This document shows, one piece after another, positions 19,368 through 29,024 of a stretch of DNA of 64,000 bases. Location of the stretch: positions 62,001 to 126,000 of the forward strand of contig LXWE01000010.1 in the NCBI GenBank assembly GCA_001660395.1. The letters are read 5' to 3'. The notes under the pieces were generated by a model. It searched no databases and was not told where the DNA came from. It saw only the letters and a program-made list of their open reading frames with translations. The stretch is from Alteromonadaceae bacterium XY-R5. Lineage in GTDB: Bacteria; Pseudomonadota; Gammaproteobacteria; Enterobacterales; Alteromonadaceae. Made by a program: the position numbers and the translations under genes. How positions within the stretch are numbered: the first letter of the stretch is position 1; the number at the start of each line of letters is the position of its first letter.

Positions 19368-20210
19368 TTAGTTCTGCGCATTCCGCCATGCCTTGATCTC
19401 AGTCATGACCTGTTCGATTATTTGCCCTGCAATGGATATTTTTGCTGGAATATTAGGTAGTTGTTCGGGCAAATACCAATCCGCTTCGAGAATTTCTTCG
19501 CCATCTACCTGGATTTCTCCACTATCGTAGTCAGCTAAAAAACCCATCATTAATGAGTGCGGAAATGGCCAGGGCTGACTTGCAAAATAACGTAAATTTT
19601 TCACTTTTATGCCCGCTTCTTCGAATACTTCTCTGTGAACAGCCTGCTCTAAACTTTCGCCACTTTCGACAAAGCCAGCCAGTACTGAAAACAGGTTGCG
19701 GTTTCGCTGGGCTTTGCCCTGAGCGAGCAATATCTTGTCATCTTTGCGGATCCCCACAATGATGCAGGGAGAATAACGTGGATAACAGCGATGGCCACAC
19801 TGAAAACACTGGCGAGCCATTTCCCAGTCAATTTGCTGCATTGGCATGCCGCACTGGCCGCAAAATCTGTGCGTTCGTTGGAACTGCGCCACTTGCCAAG
19901 CTCTGGAAACTAATTCCAGCCAGCTGCCCTGATGCTGTAGCAAAAAATTGCGCAACGATACCAGTAGCAGATTATCCGTCAGTTCAATCTGTTCAGCTCC
20001 CATGTCCACCATGATACAGGTCTGCTGTTCAAATTCTCCCACTTCAACCATCTGCTCTTGATAAGCATCGACAAACGCCAGACTTTGCAATTGGCCAAAC
20101 GGAATCTGCCAATCCCCCTCAGCAACCTCTCTGACCAACAGCTGGTCTCCAGAGAAAACTAACCAATGCACATTATTTGAATGAATAGATTGAAGATTTT
20201 GTCTGATCAT
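19368..20210 (-). CDS. nudC: NADH pyrophosphatase / RNA deNADding enzyme
   Basis: A 280-residue protein from the ATG at 20210, which has AGGA 7 bases upstream; a TTG at 20279 would add 23 residues with poorer spacing. A zinc ribbon (CGQCGMP and CFQCGHRCYPRY) precedes the Nudix domain. The Nudix box is GFVESGESLEQAVHREVFEEAGI, and the SQPWPFPHSLM array that specifies NADH-type substrates follows. The enzyme cleaves NAD(H) and removes NAD caps from RNA. It is divergent from rsd. Confidence 0.94.
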   Translation of the reverse strand: MIRQNLQSIHSNNVHWLVFSGDQLLVREVAEGDWQIPFGQLQSLAFVDAYQEQMVEVGEFEQQTCIMVDMGAEQIELTDNLLLVSLRNFLLQHQGSWLELVSRAWQVAQFQRTHRFCGQCGMPMQQIDWEMARQCFQCGHRCYPRYSPCIIVGIRKDDKILLAQGKAQRNRNLFSVLAGFVESGESLEQAVHREVFEEAGIKVKNLRYFASQPWPFPHSLMMGFLADYDSGEIQVDGEEILEADWYLPEQLPNIPAKISIAGQIIEQVMTEIKAWRNAQN

Positions 20211-20357
20211 GATCTGTCCTGCTTCTGATACAGCTGAGCTAAAGCTTATCACATTCTTCGTCTTACCCGTTTTTAACAAAAACGAAATATCTCCCTCAAA
20301 TATTACCTAACTACTTTCAATATAAAGCGTTTTATTTTTTTATTGGTTCTGCACGAA

Positions 20358-20366
20358 TGTTATACT
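20358..20366 (+). promoter_or_regulatory. Extended -10 promoter of rsd
   Basis: TGT-TATACT is an extended -10 box (TGn plus five of six -10 bases) 31 bases before the rsd start. No clear -35 lies 17 bases upstream, as is usual for extended -10 promoters. Confidence 0.55.
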
Positions 20367-20396
20367 CTAGGCTTCTGTGACCAATGGAGATGCAAG

Positions 20397-20864
20397 ATGC
20401 TAACCCAAGTAGAAGCAGCAAAACAAAAATGGGGTGGGGCCCACCAGGCAATCGATACCTGGTTAATCGAACGCAAACAATTGCTAGTCCAATATTGCCA
20501 GTTACTGGGTTTACCTCCTTATGAGAGCACAAAAGGCACGTTGCCTTCGGCTCAGGACATCGAAGAGTTTTGCTTGATTCTGATGGATTATATTTCCGCA
20601 GGTCACTTTGAAATTTACGACAAGATCGTCGCTGAAAATGCAAACGGCAACGGTAATGGCCAGCACATACCGACCAGCATTTACGATAAAATCGTCGAAA
20701 CCACAGATGCAGCATTAACGTTCAACGATAAATATGCCAGCATTGATGAGCATCAGGATGTGTCCCGTTTTGATATCGACCTGGCAGAGTTGGGCGAAAA
20801 ATTAGAAGAACGCTTTGATCTTGAAGATCAATTAATTCACACCTTACACTCAGAACACTTATAA
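20397..20864 (+). CDS. rsd: Regulator of sigma D
   Basis: A 155-residue Rsd/AlgQ family protein from the ATG at 20397, with GGAGA 6 bases upstream; an earlier in-frame Met at 20343 lies across the promoter. Family features are TWLIERKQLLVQYCQLLGLPP, the EEFCLILMDYISAGHFEIYDKI core and the C-terminal LEERFDLEDQLI. Rsd binds sigma-70 region 4 and holds the housekeeping sigma factor in stationary phase, and it also stimulates SpoT hydrolase in E. coli. The insert ENANGNGNGQH is unusual, low complexity and probably a loop. Confidence 0.92.
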   Translation: MLTQVEAAKQKWGGAHQAIDTWLIERKQLLVQYCQLLGLPPYESTKGTLPSAQDIEEFCLILMDYISAGHFEIYDKIVAENANGNGNGQHIPTSIYDKIVETTDAALTFNDKYASIDEHQDVSRFDIDLAELGEKLEERFDLEDQLIHTLHSEHL

Positions 20865-20913
20865 AAGCTGGTAATTCTGTTACCCGCCCCAAAAAACATT
20901 AGACAGAGTTAAG

Positions 20914-21354
20914 ATGACGACAACTACTCAAATTGATAAAGCACGCGACTACTGTGAAAACAAGGGGGCAAGATTTACCCACCTTAGGGAAAAGGTCTAT
21001 GGCTTACTGCTTGAAAAAGAAGGCGCAGTGGGAGCCTATGAATTACTGGATACCCTTAAACTAACGGAATCCAACGCAAAGCCAGCAACGGTTTATCGTA
21101 CTTTGGATTTCCTGCTGGAGTTTGGTCTGATTCACCGCTTAGAATCAACCAATGCATTTGTTGCCTGTCATCACTTTGGCTGCAGCCACCCGGTGCAATT
21201 TTTGATCTGTGACCAGTGTGGCTTAGTAAAAGAAATTCAATCATCTGGTTTAAAAGAAACCCTGGACAAACAAGCAGCATCTTTTGGCTTCAAAGTGAAG
21301 AAGCAAACTATCGAAGCCCACGGCACCTGCGCCGACTGCCAAAAACTGGCCTAA
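20914..21354 (+). CDS. zur: Zinc uptake regulator, Fur family
   Basis: A 146-residue Fur-family repressor. The winged helix covers about 1-85 with KPATVYRTLDFLLEFGLIHRLEST, which matches Zur better than Fur. Two cysteine pairs for the structural zinc are Cys99/Cys102 (CDQC) and Cys139/Cys142 (CADC). The IEAHGTCADC ending is also Zur-like. It represses zinc uptake genes when zinc is sufficient. No znuABC genes are nearby. It lies 49 bases after rsd and 30 before cheX; a common transcript is possible. Confidence 0.9.
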   Translation: MTTTTQIDKARDYCENKGARFTHLREKVYGLLLEKEGAVGAYELLDTLKLTESNAKPATVYRTLDFLLEFGLIHRLESTNAFVACHHFGCSHPVQFLICDQCGLVKEIQSSGLKETLDKQAASFGFKVKKQTIEAHGTCADCQKLA

Positions 21355-21384
21355 GCCCAATCACAAAGGGAACATGTAAACACC

Positions 21385-21849
21385 ATGAATGTAGAATTTA
21401 TTAATCCGTTTATTTCCGCATTATTAAACGTACTTTCAACGATGGCTCAGGTAGATCTGAAACCTGGCAAGCCAGAAAAGAAGAAAGATGAAGTTGCACG
21501 CGGTGATGTATCCGGATTAATTGGCATGGTGGGCCCACAAATGAAAGGTTCTTTCTCAATCACCTTTGAAGAATCACTTGCGCTGGAAATTATGCAGCGC
21601 ATGCTGGGCGAAAAACATGATGCCATCACCCCTGATGTTACCGATATGGTCGGAGAAATTACTAACATGGTTACAGGTGGCGCCAAGTTAGAACTGGGCC
21701 ATAAAGGTTACGATTTCGATATGGCTACCCCCGTAGTAGTGTCAGGAAAAAGCCACACCATCACCCATAAAGTTTCTGGTCCTAAACTGATCATGCCCTT
21801 TGTCAGCGATGCAGGTAAGGCATATCTGGAAATCTGCTTCGATAAATAA
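21385..21849 (+). CDS. cheX: CheX family chemotaxis phosphatase
   Basis: A 154-residue single-domain CheC/CheX/FliY-type protein. The active-site signature E-x-x-N is seen at Glu91 and Asn94 in [15 protein letters not shown]. The family dephosphorylates CheY-type receivers. It is not in a chemotaxis operon but between zur and a yjbQ-type gene, so its partner is unknown; solitary receivers in this window are possible clients. The alternate [15 protein letters not shown] stretch matches the CheX beta sheet. Confidence 0.85.
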   Translation: MNVEFINPFISALLNVLSTMAQVDLKPGKPEKKKDEVARGDVSGLIGMVGPQMKGSFSITFEESLALEIMQRMLGEKHDAITPDVTDMVGEITNMVTGGAKLELGHKGYDFDMATPVVVSGKSHTITHKVSGPKLIMPFVSDAGKAYLEICFDK

Positions 21850-21850
21850 G

Positions 21851-22276
21851 ATGCAGACTGTCTGGCAACAACAGATTAGCTTACGCCCTTTTGGCAGGGG
21901 CTTTCACTTAATCACTGACCTGATATGTAACCAGTTGCCTCAATTGCGCGATGCGCAAATGGGAATGCTTAATTTATTTTTGCAACATACCAGTGCCAGC
22001 CTCACCATCAACGAAAATGCCGACCCCACTGTGCGTGCAGACATGGAACGCCATTTCACCCGCAGCATCAGCGAAGATTTACGCTTATATCAGCACAACT
22101 ATGAAGGTGCTGATGACATGCCTGCACATATCAAATCCAGTTTACTGGGTGTCAGTTTAAATATACCGGTGACTCAGGGACGATTAGCACTTGGCACCTG
22201 GCAAGGTATTTATCTGGGTGAGCACAGGGATCATGGCGGTGCGCGTCGCATTCTGGCAACATTTAAAGGATGCTGA
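21851..22276 (+). CDS. YjbQ family protein (UPF0047)
   Basis: A 141-residue protein starting one base after the cheX stop; upstream in-frame Mets lie inside cheX. Family signatures are [35 protein letters not shown] and [19 protein letters not shown], with conserved histidines. Members can show weak thiamin phosphate synthase activity in E. coli when overproduced; the natural role is unsettled. The close join suggests coupling with cheX, though a functional link is not obvious. Confidence 0.88.
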   Translation: MQTVWQQQISLRPFGRGFHLITDLICNQLPQLRDAQMGMLNLFLQHTSASLTINENADPTVRADMERHFTRSISEDLRLYQHNYEGADDMPAHIKSSLLGVSLNIPVTQGRLALGTWQGIYLGEHRDHGGARRILATFKGC

Positions 22277-22354
22277 TTTAAAAGCGTTTTCTTTCTCAAA
22301 AATTTGATGGAGCAACTATCCTGTATAGGGCACATCAATCAGAAGGGAAACATA

Positions 22355-23632
22355 ATGAAACACACAGTTCGCCTCCTGGCGCTCACGCTTCTTCTCTCGC
22401 TCATTCCTACTTCTTATGCGCAACAAGCTCCTTACGATATATGGGTTGGCGCATTCGGCGAATATTATTCACCAGACAGCGACAAACCTGAAGGGTTTGG
22501 CTATCTGGATGATGGTTACGGCATAGGTCTGGAAGCAGGGTTCCGTTTTACCCCCCATTGGGCTGTCAGGCTCGACTATTCTCACCTCAAACTGGATGCT
22601 AACCGAGTTGGTGACAGTTCAGAATCTGGAGATAAGGTAGGTCTGGATGCCATGTATTTTCTAAACAAAGACTTACTATATGTGTTTACCGGATATAAAC
22701 ATGAAACGCTTGATGATGGTTATAACCTGGCCAATCTGGGTGTAGGTAAACATTGGAACCTCAAGAAAAACTGGAAAATTATCAGTGAAGTCGCCGCTTA
22801 TCATGATTTTGGGGAGGGTTTTCGTGATTACAGCCTCAAAGTCGGGATCGCTTATATAATTGGCCCCGATATTATCCGCCCAAGCAAAGACAGCGACAAA
22901 GATGGCGTTAAAGATAGTCTGGATCAATGTCCGGGCACTCCCGAGGGTCGTGTTGTCGACGGAATGGGCTGTGAGCTGGACGCGGATGGCGACGGCATTA
23001 AAGATGGTGATGATATGTGCCCTGGAACGATCACAGGCACAGCCGTAAATAGCCATGGATGCCCGTTGGATGATGATATGGACGGAGTGATCAATATCGC
23101 AGATGCATGTCCAAACACACCGCGGGATACCAGTGTAGACATTAAAGGATGCCCATTAGTCATAGATAGCGATGGCGATGGTGTCAGCGATAAAGACGAT
23201 GTCTGTCCCAGTACGCCTGCCAGCGATAAAGTCGATGCCAAGGGCTGCAGCATATTTACAGATAAAGAAGTCGGCTTTACCTTAAAAGTTGAGTTCGGTA
23301 ATAACAGCAGCGATATCAGCAATCCTGGTGATGCACAGTTTAAACAGTTTGCTGACTTTATGGCGCGTTTCCCCAACACTCGCGCAACCATCGAAGGCCA
23401 TTCTTCTGCCCCGGGTGCAGCTGACTACAATCTGATGTTATCGCAAAAACGCGCAGATGCGGTGAAAGCACTTCTGGTCAGCAGTTATGCTGTCGCTAGC
23501 AGTCGTTTAACCGCTATCGGTTATGGCGAAACCCGATTGCTCGATACCAGCAACACTCAAGCCGCCCATCAGAAAAATCGTCGGATTGAAATTAAGGTCA
23601 CCGCTCTTGAGCAGGTAAAGCTGGAAAAATAA
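22355..23632 (+). CDS. OmpA family outer-membrane protein with thrombospondin type 3 repeats
   Basis: A 425-residue protein. The start at 22355 has GGGA upstream and gives a clean signal peptide (about 1-22, ending SYAQQ). An N-terminal beta-barrel (about 25-175) is followed by four calcium-binding TSP3-like repeats with DxDxDG loops and paired cysteines (about 180-295). The C-terminal OmpA domain (about 310-420) has the peptidoglycan-binding segment LSQKRADAVKALLV and RRIEIK. It anchors outer membrane to wall. The layout is like OprF-type proteins, but the particular role cannot be told. Confidence 0.9.
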   Translation: MKHTVRLLALTLLLSLIPTSYAQQAPYDIWVGAFGEYYSPDSDKPEGFGYLDDGYGIGLEAGFRFTPHWAVRLDYSHLKLDANRVGDSSESGDKVGLDAMYFLNKDLLYVFTGYKHETLDDGYNLANLGVGKHWNLKKNWKIISEVAAYHDFGEGFRDYSLKVGIAYIIGPDIIRPSKDSDKDGVKDSLDQCPGTPEGRVVDGMGCELDADGDGIKDGDDMCPGTITGTAVNSHGCPLDDDMDGVINIADACPNTPRDTSVDIKGCPLVIDSDGDGVSDKDDVCPSTPASDKVDAKGCSIFTDKEVGFTLKVEFGNNSSDISNPGDAQFKQFADFMARFPNTRATIEGHSSAPGAADYNLMLSQKRADAVKALLVSSYAVASSRLTAIGYGETRLLDTSNTQAAHQKNRRIEIKVTALEQVKLEK

Positions 23633-23647
23633 ACCTGACCATTAATA

Positions 23648-23674
23648 GAAAGGGCTCGTTGTGAGCCCTTTTTT
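23648..23674 (+). terminator. Terminator after the OmpA-type gene
   Basis: AAGGGCTC-GTTGT-GAGCCCTT hairpin (23650-23670) followed by T residues, 18 bases past the stop. Confidence 0.8.
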
Positions 23675-23681
23675 GTAATGA

Positions 23682-24152
23682 TTATTTTCGCGTAGCCCGC
23701 AACATCCAGGCAGTTTTTTCATGAATACGCATACGATCGGACACCAGAGACGCTGATGATTCATCATCGCCCGCCTGCGCCAGCTTCAGCACATTCCGGG
23801 CAGTCCGCACCACCTGCTCGTGACCTTTCGTCAATATATCTACCATGTCACCCGCAGACGGAATCTCTTCTACTTCTTCGATCGATGACAGCTTAGCAAA
23901 AGCTTTGTAAGTGCCCGGAGCAATCACATCCAGGGTACGAATACGTTCAGCAATATCATCAACAGCCACCGCCATCTCAGTGTACTGTTCTTCAAACATC
24001 AAATGCAGCTCACGAAATTGCGGCCCAGTAACATTCCAGTGAAAATTATGGGTTTGCAAGTATAGGGTGTAAGTATCTGCCAATAAGCGCTTTACACCCC
24101 CGGCAATTGCCATGCGGTCTTGTTCGTTGATACCAATATCCACATCTGTCAT
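23682..24152 (-). CDS. dps: Dps family DNA-binding ferritin-like protein
   Basis: A 156-residue ferritin-like protein. The ferroxidase site at the dimer interface is seen in [20 protein letters not shown] and [19 protein letters not shown]. Dps proteins form 12-mers that oxidise iron with peroxide, and some bind DNA. The N-terminus is short and acidic ([11 protein letters not shown]), lacking the Lys-rich tail used for DNA binding in E. coli Dps, so DNA binding is doubtful. AGGA precedes the ATG by 7 bases. Confidence 0.9.
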   Translation of the reverse strand: MTDVDIGINEQDRMAIAGGVKRLLADTYTLYLQTHNFHWNVTGPQFRELHLMFEEQYTEMAVAVDDIAERIRTLDVIAPGTYKAFAKLSSIEEVEEIPSAGDMVDILTKGHEQVVRTARNVLKLAQAGDDESSASLVSDRMRIHEKTAWMLRATRK

Positions 24153-24473
24153 TGCATCTTCCTCTTAATCGCGACGTAATCTGTTTTTCGTTGCCAGGTA
24201 ATTCCTGACTCAATCTGATGGTAAGTATGAACACAGAAAAAATTGCTTAAAAATTAAATAAACCGATGCAGCCAATAGCAATTGTTGAAACAGTCGGCTA
24301 CCCTATTAGCGTCCGTCAACAAGCCTTCAATTTGTTGGCAATAATGAAACCCTTCCCGCAAGCTTAAATTTCAAGGTTGACAATTTTTATTCACAAGCTG
24401 AAGAAAAAACAGTATTCCATCCTGAAATCCTGTATACTTGCGCGCGATTTTTTTATATTAACGAAGTGGAACA
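24153..24473. other. dps-EF-G divergent intergenic region
   Basis: These 321 bases hold no gene. An inverted repeat CAACAA-9-TTGTTG lies at 24317-24337. The EF-G -10 is described separately. A TTGACA at 24377 is too far from it to be the -35. I see nothing else. Confidence 0.5.
24433..24447 (+). promoter_or_regulatory. EF-G2 -10 box with GC-rich discriminator
   Basis: TATACT (24433-24438) is followed by TGCGCGCGA, a GC-rich discriminator typical of ppGpp/DksA-repressed promoters. There is an A-rich stretch upstream (24400-24409) and no good -35. The leader to the ATG is about 29 bases. Confidence 0.45.
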
Positions 24474-26561
24474 ATGGCAGATTTATCACTCTACAGAAAT
24501 ATTGGTATTTTCGCCCACGTTGACGCGGGTAAAACTACCACCACAGAACGTATCCTGAAACTAACAGGTAAAATCCATAAGACCGGTGAAGTACACGATG
24601 GTGAATCTACCACTGACTTCATGGAGCAAGAAGCCGAGCGCGGTATTACTATCCAGTCAGCAGCTGTAACCTGTTTCTGGAAAGGTCACCGTTTTAACGT
24701 TATCGATACTCCGGGACACGTTGACTTCACAGTTGAAGTTTATCGTTCTCTGAAAGTATTAGATGGCGGTATCGGTGTATTCTGTGGTTCTGGTGGTGTT
24801 GAACCTCAGTCAGAAACTAACTGGCGCTATGCGAACGACGCAGAAGTATCACGTCTGATCTTCGTAAACAAACTGGACCGTATGGGTGCAGATTTCTACC
24901 GCGTTGTAGACCAGGTGAAAAAAGTACTGGCAGCTAACCCGCTGGTAATGACCCTGCCAATCGGTATCGAAGACGACTTCAAAGGCGTTGTTGACGTTCT
25001 GACGCAAAAAGCTTACATCTGGGATGATTCTGGTCTGCCAGAAAACTACGAAGTAGTTGATATTCCAGAAGACATGAAAGAAAAAGCGGCCGAATACCGT
25101 GAAATGCTGGTTGAAACTGCTGTTGAGCAAGATGACGACCTGATGATGGCTTATATGGACGGCGAAGAACCTTCAATTGAAGATCTGAAGCGCTGTATCC
25201 GTAAAGGTACTCGTGACCTAGCCTTCTTCCCAACTTTCTGTGGTTCTGCATTTAAAAACAAAGGTGTTCAGCTGGTTCTGGACGCAGTTGTTGATTATCT
25301 GCCTGCTCCAACTGAAGTTGAACCTCAGCCTCTGACTGACGAAGCTACTGGTGAACCTACTGGTGAAGTTGCAACAGTTTCTGCTGACGAGCCATTCCGC
25401 GCATTAGCGTTCAAAATCATGGATGACCGTTTCGGTGCCCTGACTTTCGTACGTATTTACTCTGGTAAGCTGAACAAGGGTGACACCATCCTGAACTCTG
25501 CTACCGGTAAAACTGAGCGTATCGGCCGCATGGTAGAAATGAACGCCAACGACCGTACTGAACTGCAATCTGCGCAAGCTGGTGACATCATCGCTATCGT
25601 AGGCATGAAGAACGTTCAAACTGGTCACACACTATGTGATCCGAAGAAACCTTGTACTCTTGAACCAATGATCTTCCCTGAGCCAGTAATCTCTATTGCT
25701 GTTCAGCCTAAAGATAAAGGTTCTACAGAGAAAATGGGTATCGCTATCGGTAAACTGGTTGCTGAAGACCCAACGTTCCAAGTTGAAACTGACGAAGATT
25801 CTGGTGAAACCATCCTGAAAGGTATGGGCGAATTGCACCTGGATATCAAAGTAGACATCCTGAAGCGTACTTACGGTGTTGAACTGATTGTTGGTCAGCC
25901 TCAGGTTGCTTACCGCGAAACTATCACCAAAGCCGTTGAAGATTCTTATACCCATAAGAAACAGTCTGGTGGTTCTGGTCAGTTCGGTAAGATCGATTAC
26001 CGCATCCGCCCAGGCGAGCCAAACTCTGGCTTCAACTTCAAGTCTGTGGTTGTTGGTGGTAACGTTCCTAAAGAATTCTTCCCTGCGATCGAAAAAGGCT
26101 TCGCTGGTATGATGGACAAAGGTCCATTGGCTGGCTTCCCAGTATTGGACGTAGAAGTTGAACTGTTTGACGGTTCTTACCACGCGGTTGACTCATCAGC
26201 CATCGCGTTCGAAATCGCTGCTAAAGGCGCTTTCCGTCAAACCATGCCTAAAGCGGGTCCGCAACTGCTTGAGCCAATCATGAAAGTTGATGTGTTCACG
26301 CCAGAAGACCACGTTGGTGACGTAATCGGTGACTTGAACCGTCGTCGCGGCATGATCAAAGACCAAGAAGCTGGTGCAACTGGCGTTCGCGTTAAAGCTG
26401 ACGTACCACTGGCAGAAATGTTCGGCTACATCGGCCAACTGCGTACTATGACATCTGGTCGTGGTCAGTTCTCTATGGAGTTCTCACACTACTCAGCGTG
26501 TCCTAACAACGTAGCTGAAGCTGTTATTGCTGACGCAAAAGCTAAAGCAGAGAAGAAGTAA
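24474..26561 (+). CDS. fusA: Elongation factor G (second, stand-alone copy)
   Basis: A 695-residue translational GTPase. G1 is [14 protein letters not shown]3 DTPGHVDF, G4 NKLDR; domain IV has [18 protein letters not shown], and the C-terminus ends [13 protein letters not shown]. It translocates tRNAs and mRNA and acts in ribosome recycling. It is not in the rpsL-rpsG-tufA context, so it is likely one of two EF-G genes, as in Vibrio and Shewanella. Codon use is strongly biased (GGT, GAA, CTG, CGT), showing high expression, and differs from its neighbours. A strong terminator follows. Confidence 0.92.
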   Translation: MADLSLYRNIGIFAHVDAGKTTTTERILKLTGKIHKTGEVHDGESTTDFMEQEAERGITIQSAAVTCFWKGHRFNVIDTPGHVDFTVEVYRSLKVLDGGIGVFCGSGGVEPQSETNWRYANDAEVSRLIFVNKLDRMGADFYRVVDQVKKVLAANPLVMTLPIGIEDDFKGVVDVLTQKAYIWDDSGLPENYEVVDIPEDMKEKAAEYREMLVETAVEQDDDLMMAYMDGEEPSIEDLKRCIRKGTRDLAFFPTFCGSAFKNKGVQLVLDAVVDYLPAPTEVEPQPLTDEATGEPTGEVATVSADEPFRALAFKIMDDRFGALTFVRIYSGKLNKGDTILNSATGKTERIGRMVEMNANDRTELQSAQAGDIIAIVGMKNVQTGHTLCDPKKPCTLEPMIFPEPVISIAVQPKDKGSTEKMGIAIGKLVAEDPTFQVETDEDSGETILKGMGELHLDIKVDILKRTYGVELIVGQPQVAYRETITKAVEDSYTHKKQSGGSGQFGKIDYRIRPGEPNSGFNFKSVVVGGNVPKEFFPAIEKGFAGMMDKGPLAGFPVLDVEVELFDGSYHAVDSSAIAFEIAAKGAFRQTMPKAGPQLLEPIMKVDVFTPEDHVGDVIGDLNRRRGMIKDQEAGATGVRVKADVPLAEMFGYIGQLRTMTSGRGQFSMEFSHYSACPNNVAEAVIADAKAKAEKK

Positions 26562-26579
26562 GTTTCTTTTCTAGCTGAC

Positions 26580-26608
26580 TAAAAAAGCCCGGCAACGCCG
26601 GGCTTTTT
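26580..26608. terminator. Bidirectional terminator between EF-G and aldo/keto reductase
   Basis: AGCCCGGC-AAC-GCCGGGCT (26586-26604) with T4 after it on the plus strand and a T run on the minus strand. It serves both converging genes. Confidence 0.85.
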
Positions 26609-26626
26609 GTTATCTTTACTACAGTA

Positions 26627-27679
26627 TTAAAACGGTATGGGATACTGGTGCAGCACCTGTCCGATTTCCTTCATAACCTCATGTGATAGCGTTAACTCAA
26701 ACGCCTCAATGTTCTCTTTCAGTTGTGACAGATTTGTCGCACCAATGATGGTAGACGTTACCCCATCCACCTGATTGACCCAGGCTAACGCTAATTGCGC
26801 AGGCGTAATTCCCGCTTTGATAGCAAGGGCGACATACTCAGCCACAGCACTATGAGTATTCTCCGTATCTCTGAACAGTCCATTGCGTTGCACCAGTGTC
26901 CAACGCGTGCCATCAGGACGGGCTCCATTAAGATACTTGCCGGCTAAAACACCTGTAGCCAAAGGTGACCAGGGCAAATAGGCCACATCTTCATGCACAC
27001 AGTTTTCAATTAAATAGGGCCAATCTTTAGCGTGCAGCAAACTAAATTCGTTCTGAATTGAGACCATGCGCGGCAAACTATACTTTTCGCTTAAACGCAG
27101 ATAAGTATTAATCCCCCAAGGCGTATCATCTGAAAGACCGCAATAGCGGATTTTCCCTGCCTGCACACATTCCTGCAGCGCCTGCAGAATTTCCAGCATT
27201 TGATCCGTATGCGCCTTAGTATCAACATCGCTATAAGTCACCTTGCCGGGCCAATGCTTGCCGAAATGGGGTGATGTACGGTTTGGCCAATGTAGTTGAT
27301 ATAAATCGATGTAGTCGGTCTGTAGACGTTTTAATGAGGCATCGACGGCCTGGATAATACCTTCTCCGGTAATATCACCACCGCCACGAATATAAGGCAG
27401 ACCATTTCCCGCAATCTTACTGGCAAGCACAATGTCTTTTCGCTTAGCCGTATTTGCCGCTAACCAGTTACCTATGATGGTTTCGGTTTTACCATAGGTG
27501 GAAGCATTCGGTGGGATGGAATACATCTCAGCAGTATCAATAAAGTTGACACCCTGAGACAGAGCGTAATCAATTTGTTGATTCGCGTCTTGCTGGCTGT
27601 TTTGGGTGCCCCAGGTCATGGTGCCCAGACAAACGCGAGACACCTGTTGGTTGCTACTTCCCAATCTGGAATATTGCAT
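26627..27679 (-). CDS. Aldo/keto reductase, Tas-like
   Basis: A 350-residue NADPH-dependent TIM-barrel oxidoreductase. The tetrad is seen as Asp (NFIDTAEMY), Tyr (EMYS), Lys (VLASKIAGNG) and His (LYQLHWPNR). The opening RLGSSNQQVSRVCLGTMTWGTQNS and the cofactor segment TSTIIGATNLSQLKENIEAF are as in E. coli Tas and related reductases. The physiological substrate is not known. It is a single gene facing the EF-G terminator, with an HBM protein upstream on the same strand. Confidence 0.88.
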   Translation of the reverse strand: MQYSRLGSSNQQVSRVCLGTMTWGTQNSQQDANQQIDYALSQGVNFIDTAEMYSIPPNASTYGKTETIIGNWLAANTAKRKDIVLASKIAGNGLPYIRGGGDITGEGIIQAVDASLKRLQTDYIDLYQLHWPNRTSPHFGKHWPGKVTYSDVDTKAHTDQMLEILQALQECVQAGKIRYCGLSDDTPWGINTYLRLSEKYSLPRMVSIQNEFSLLHAKDWPYLIENCVHEDVAYLPWSPLATGVLAGKYLNGARPDGTRWTLVQRNGLFRDTENTHSAVAEYVALAIKAGITPAQLALAWVNQVDGVTSTIIGATNLSQLKENIEAFELTLSHEVMKEIGQVLHQYPIPF

Positions 27680-27776
27680 GTTACCCCTTCGCTAAGTCGA
27701 TTTGCTCAAACTGTTAAAGTATGTCCACTGCCTGGCAAACCCAACCCGATAATCACGCAATGCCACAAACAACCCG

Positions 27777-28874
27777 CTATTTGGGATGAATTGCCAGATC
27801 ACCTCTCAGCAATGCAAGTTCAGCTTCCGCCTGCTTCAATTTACGCTCCATCTCCTGACGCGCATCGACCATTTCATTTGCCACCACTGCCAACGACTTG
27901 AATTCAGCAAACCCCAATTGCTTTTCATCCAGATGCTGGTATTCACGTTTGCAACGGTAAAAAAACATGATGAAGTTAGAAAACGCACGTTGGAAAGTAT
28001 TAAAACTGCGGAATAGCGCAAATAATAGAGCGACAGCCGTCACCGCAACGATGATAACGCCATTCACCCTTACTCTTTGCTCTTCTTCACTAATTAAAGG
28101 CAACAACACGCTCTGCACATTACCCAATCTGGCTTCCAATTGATGTACCGCTCCTCTGAATTGTCCCATCAAGCCAACATTATGGTTCAGGCCCATTTCA
28201 ATCCGAGCATCCACTAACTGGTGAAATCTTTTCTGATAACGCTTTAGCAGTTCAATGGAATCACTTTCCAGCGCCTGTTTGCTTCCGGCAAGAGCGGCGC
28301 TTAGCTGCAAGTAAGTCTGGTCAAACTGATCGACATAGCGCAAGTCTTTACGCAGTAAAAAGTCTTTTTCATGGCGGCGCAGTTGCAACAACAGCAGTTG
28401 CCATTGCGTTGCATCCAGACGGCTAAATTGAGCTTCCAGTGCATGGGCTGTATCTCTGAATTGCCCTTGTAGTCCAAGGTTTTCATTCAGGCCCATACGG
28501 TTTTGTAATTCAGCCATGCTAGAGAAGCGCTGTTGATAATTATGAAAGTCCTCAGCCAGTTCACCGAATTCAGCCTGATCAAACTGACGCTGCTGCGTCA
28601 GCGCCATCAGCTGCTCTAAATCGCTGACAAAATCTTTGGCACGCTGCTCAAACAAATCAAAATACTGATTGTCCTGACGTAACAAAAAGTCCTTCTCATG
28701 TCGACGTAACTGCAACATATGACTTTCAAGGGACTGGAGATTGCGAAACTGCTGATTCAGCTCAATCAAGCGGTTAGCATAATGAATCTGACTGATTACC
28801 AACAGCAACATGCCGGCTAAGCATAAGGCTGTTATCAGCAGTAACCGGTACTTTATTGAGTCTAAACGCCACAT
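27777..28874 (-). CDS. HBM-domain membrane sensor without output domain
   Basis: A 365-residue protein from the ATG at 28874 (GGAG 7 bases upstream; a TTG at 28916 would add 14 residues). One membrane helix (9-30), a periplasmic region of about 240 residues, a second helix (271-289) and a C-terminal coiled coil (about 290-360). The periplasmic part holds two copies of RRHEKDFLLR (57-66 and 166-175) and two of MGLN-N-GL-GQFR (127-140 and 227-240). This is the helical bimodular (HBM) sensor of McpS-type chemoreceptors and TorS. No HAMP, methyl-accepting, kinase or GGDEF domain follows, so any signal must pass to another protein through the coiled coil. Function inferred only. Confidence 0.72.
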   Translation of the reverse strand: MWRLDSIKYRLLLITALCLAGMLLLVISQIHYANRLIELNQQFRNLQSLESHMLQLRRHEKDFLLRQDNQYFDLFEQRAKDFVSDLEQLMALTQQRQFDQAEFGELAEDFHNYQQRFSSMAELQNRMGLNENLGLQGQFRDTAHALEAQFSRLDATQWQLLLLQLRRHEKDFLLRKDLRYVDQFDQTYLQLSAALAGSKQALESDSIELLKRYQKRFHQLVDARIEMGLNHNVGLMGQFRGAVHQLEARLGNVQSVLLPLISEEEQRVRVNGVIIVAVTAVALLFALFRSFNTFQRAFSNFIMFFYRCKREYQHLDEKQLGFAEFKSLAVVANEMVDARQEMERKLKQAEAELALLRGDLAIHPK

Positions 28875-28972
28875 ATATCCGCTCCGATAATCAAGAGGCG
28901 TTAGTATCGGTGGCAATTATGAAGGAAAAAAGACAGTAGCTATGTCTACCGACATTTCGCTGTGTTTACACA

Positions 28973-28996
28973 CAAAAAAGCGCTCAGTGAGCGCCT
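28973..28996 (-). terminator. Terminator of dnaB
   Basis: GCGCTC-AGT-GAGCGC hairpin (28980-28994). Read on the minus strand it is followed by six T, about 30 bases after the dnaB stop. Confidence 0.8.
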
Positions 28997-29024
28997 TTAA
29001 TAATCCCCTCTGCTTTGGGAAATG

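Noticed and set aside
24377-24382. TTGACA as -35 for the EF-G gene
   Set aside because: It is 50 bases from TATACT and no -10 stands at the right distance.
25632-26183. Long open frame (183 codons) opposite the EF-G gene
   Set aside because: It is antisense to a strongly biased gene, which commonly creates such frames; no ribosome site, no recognisable domain.
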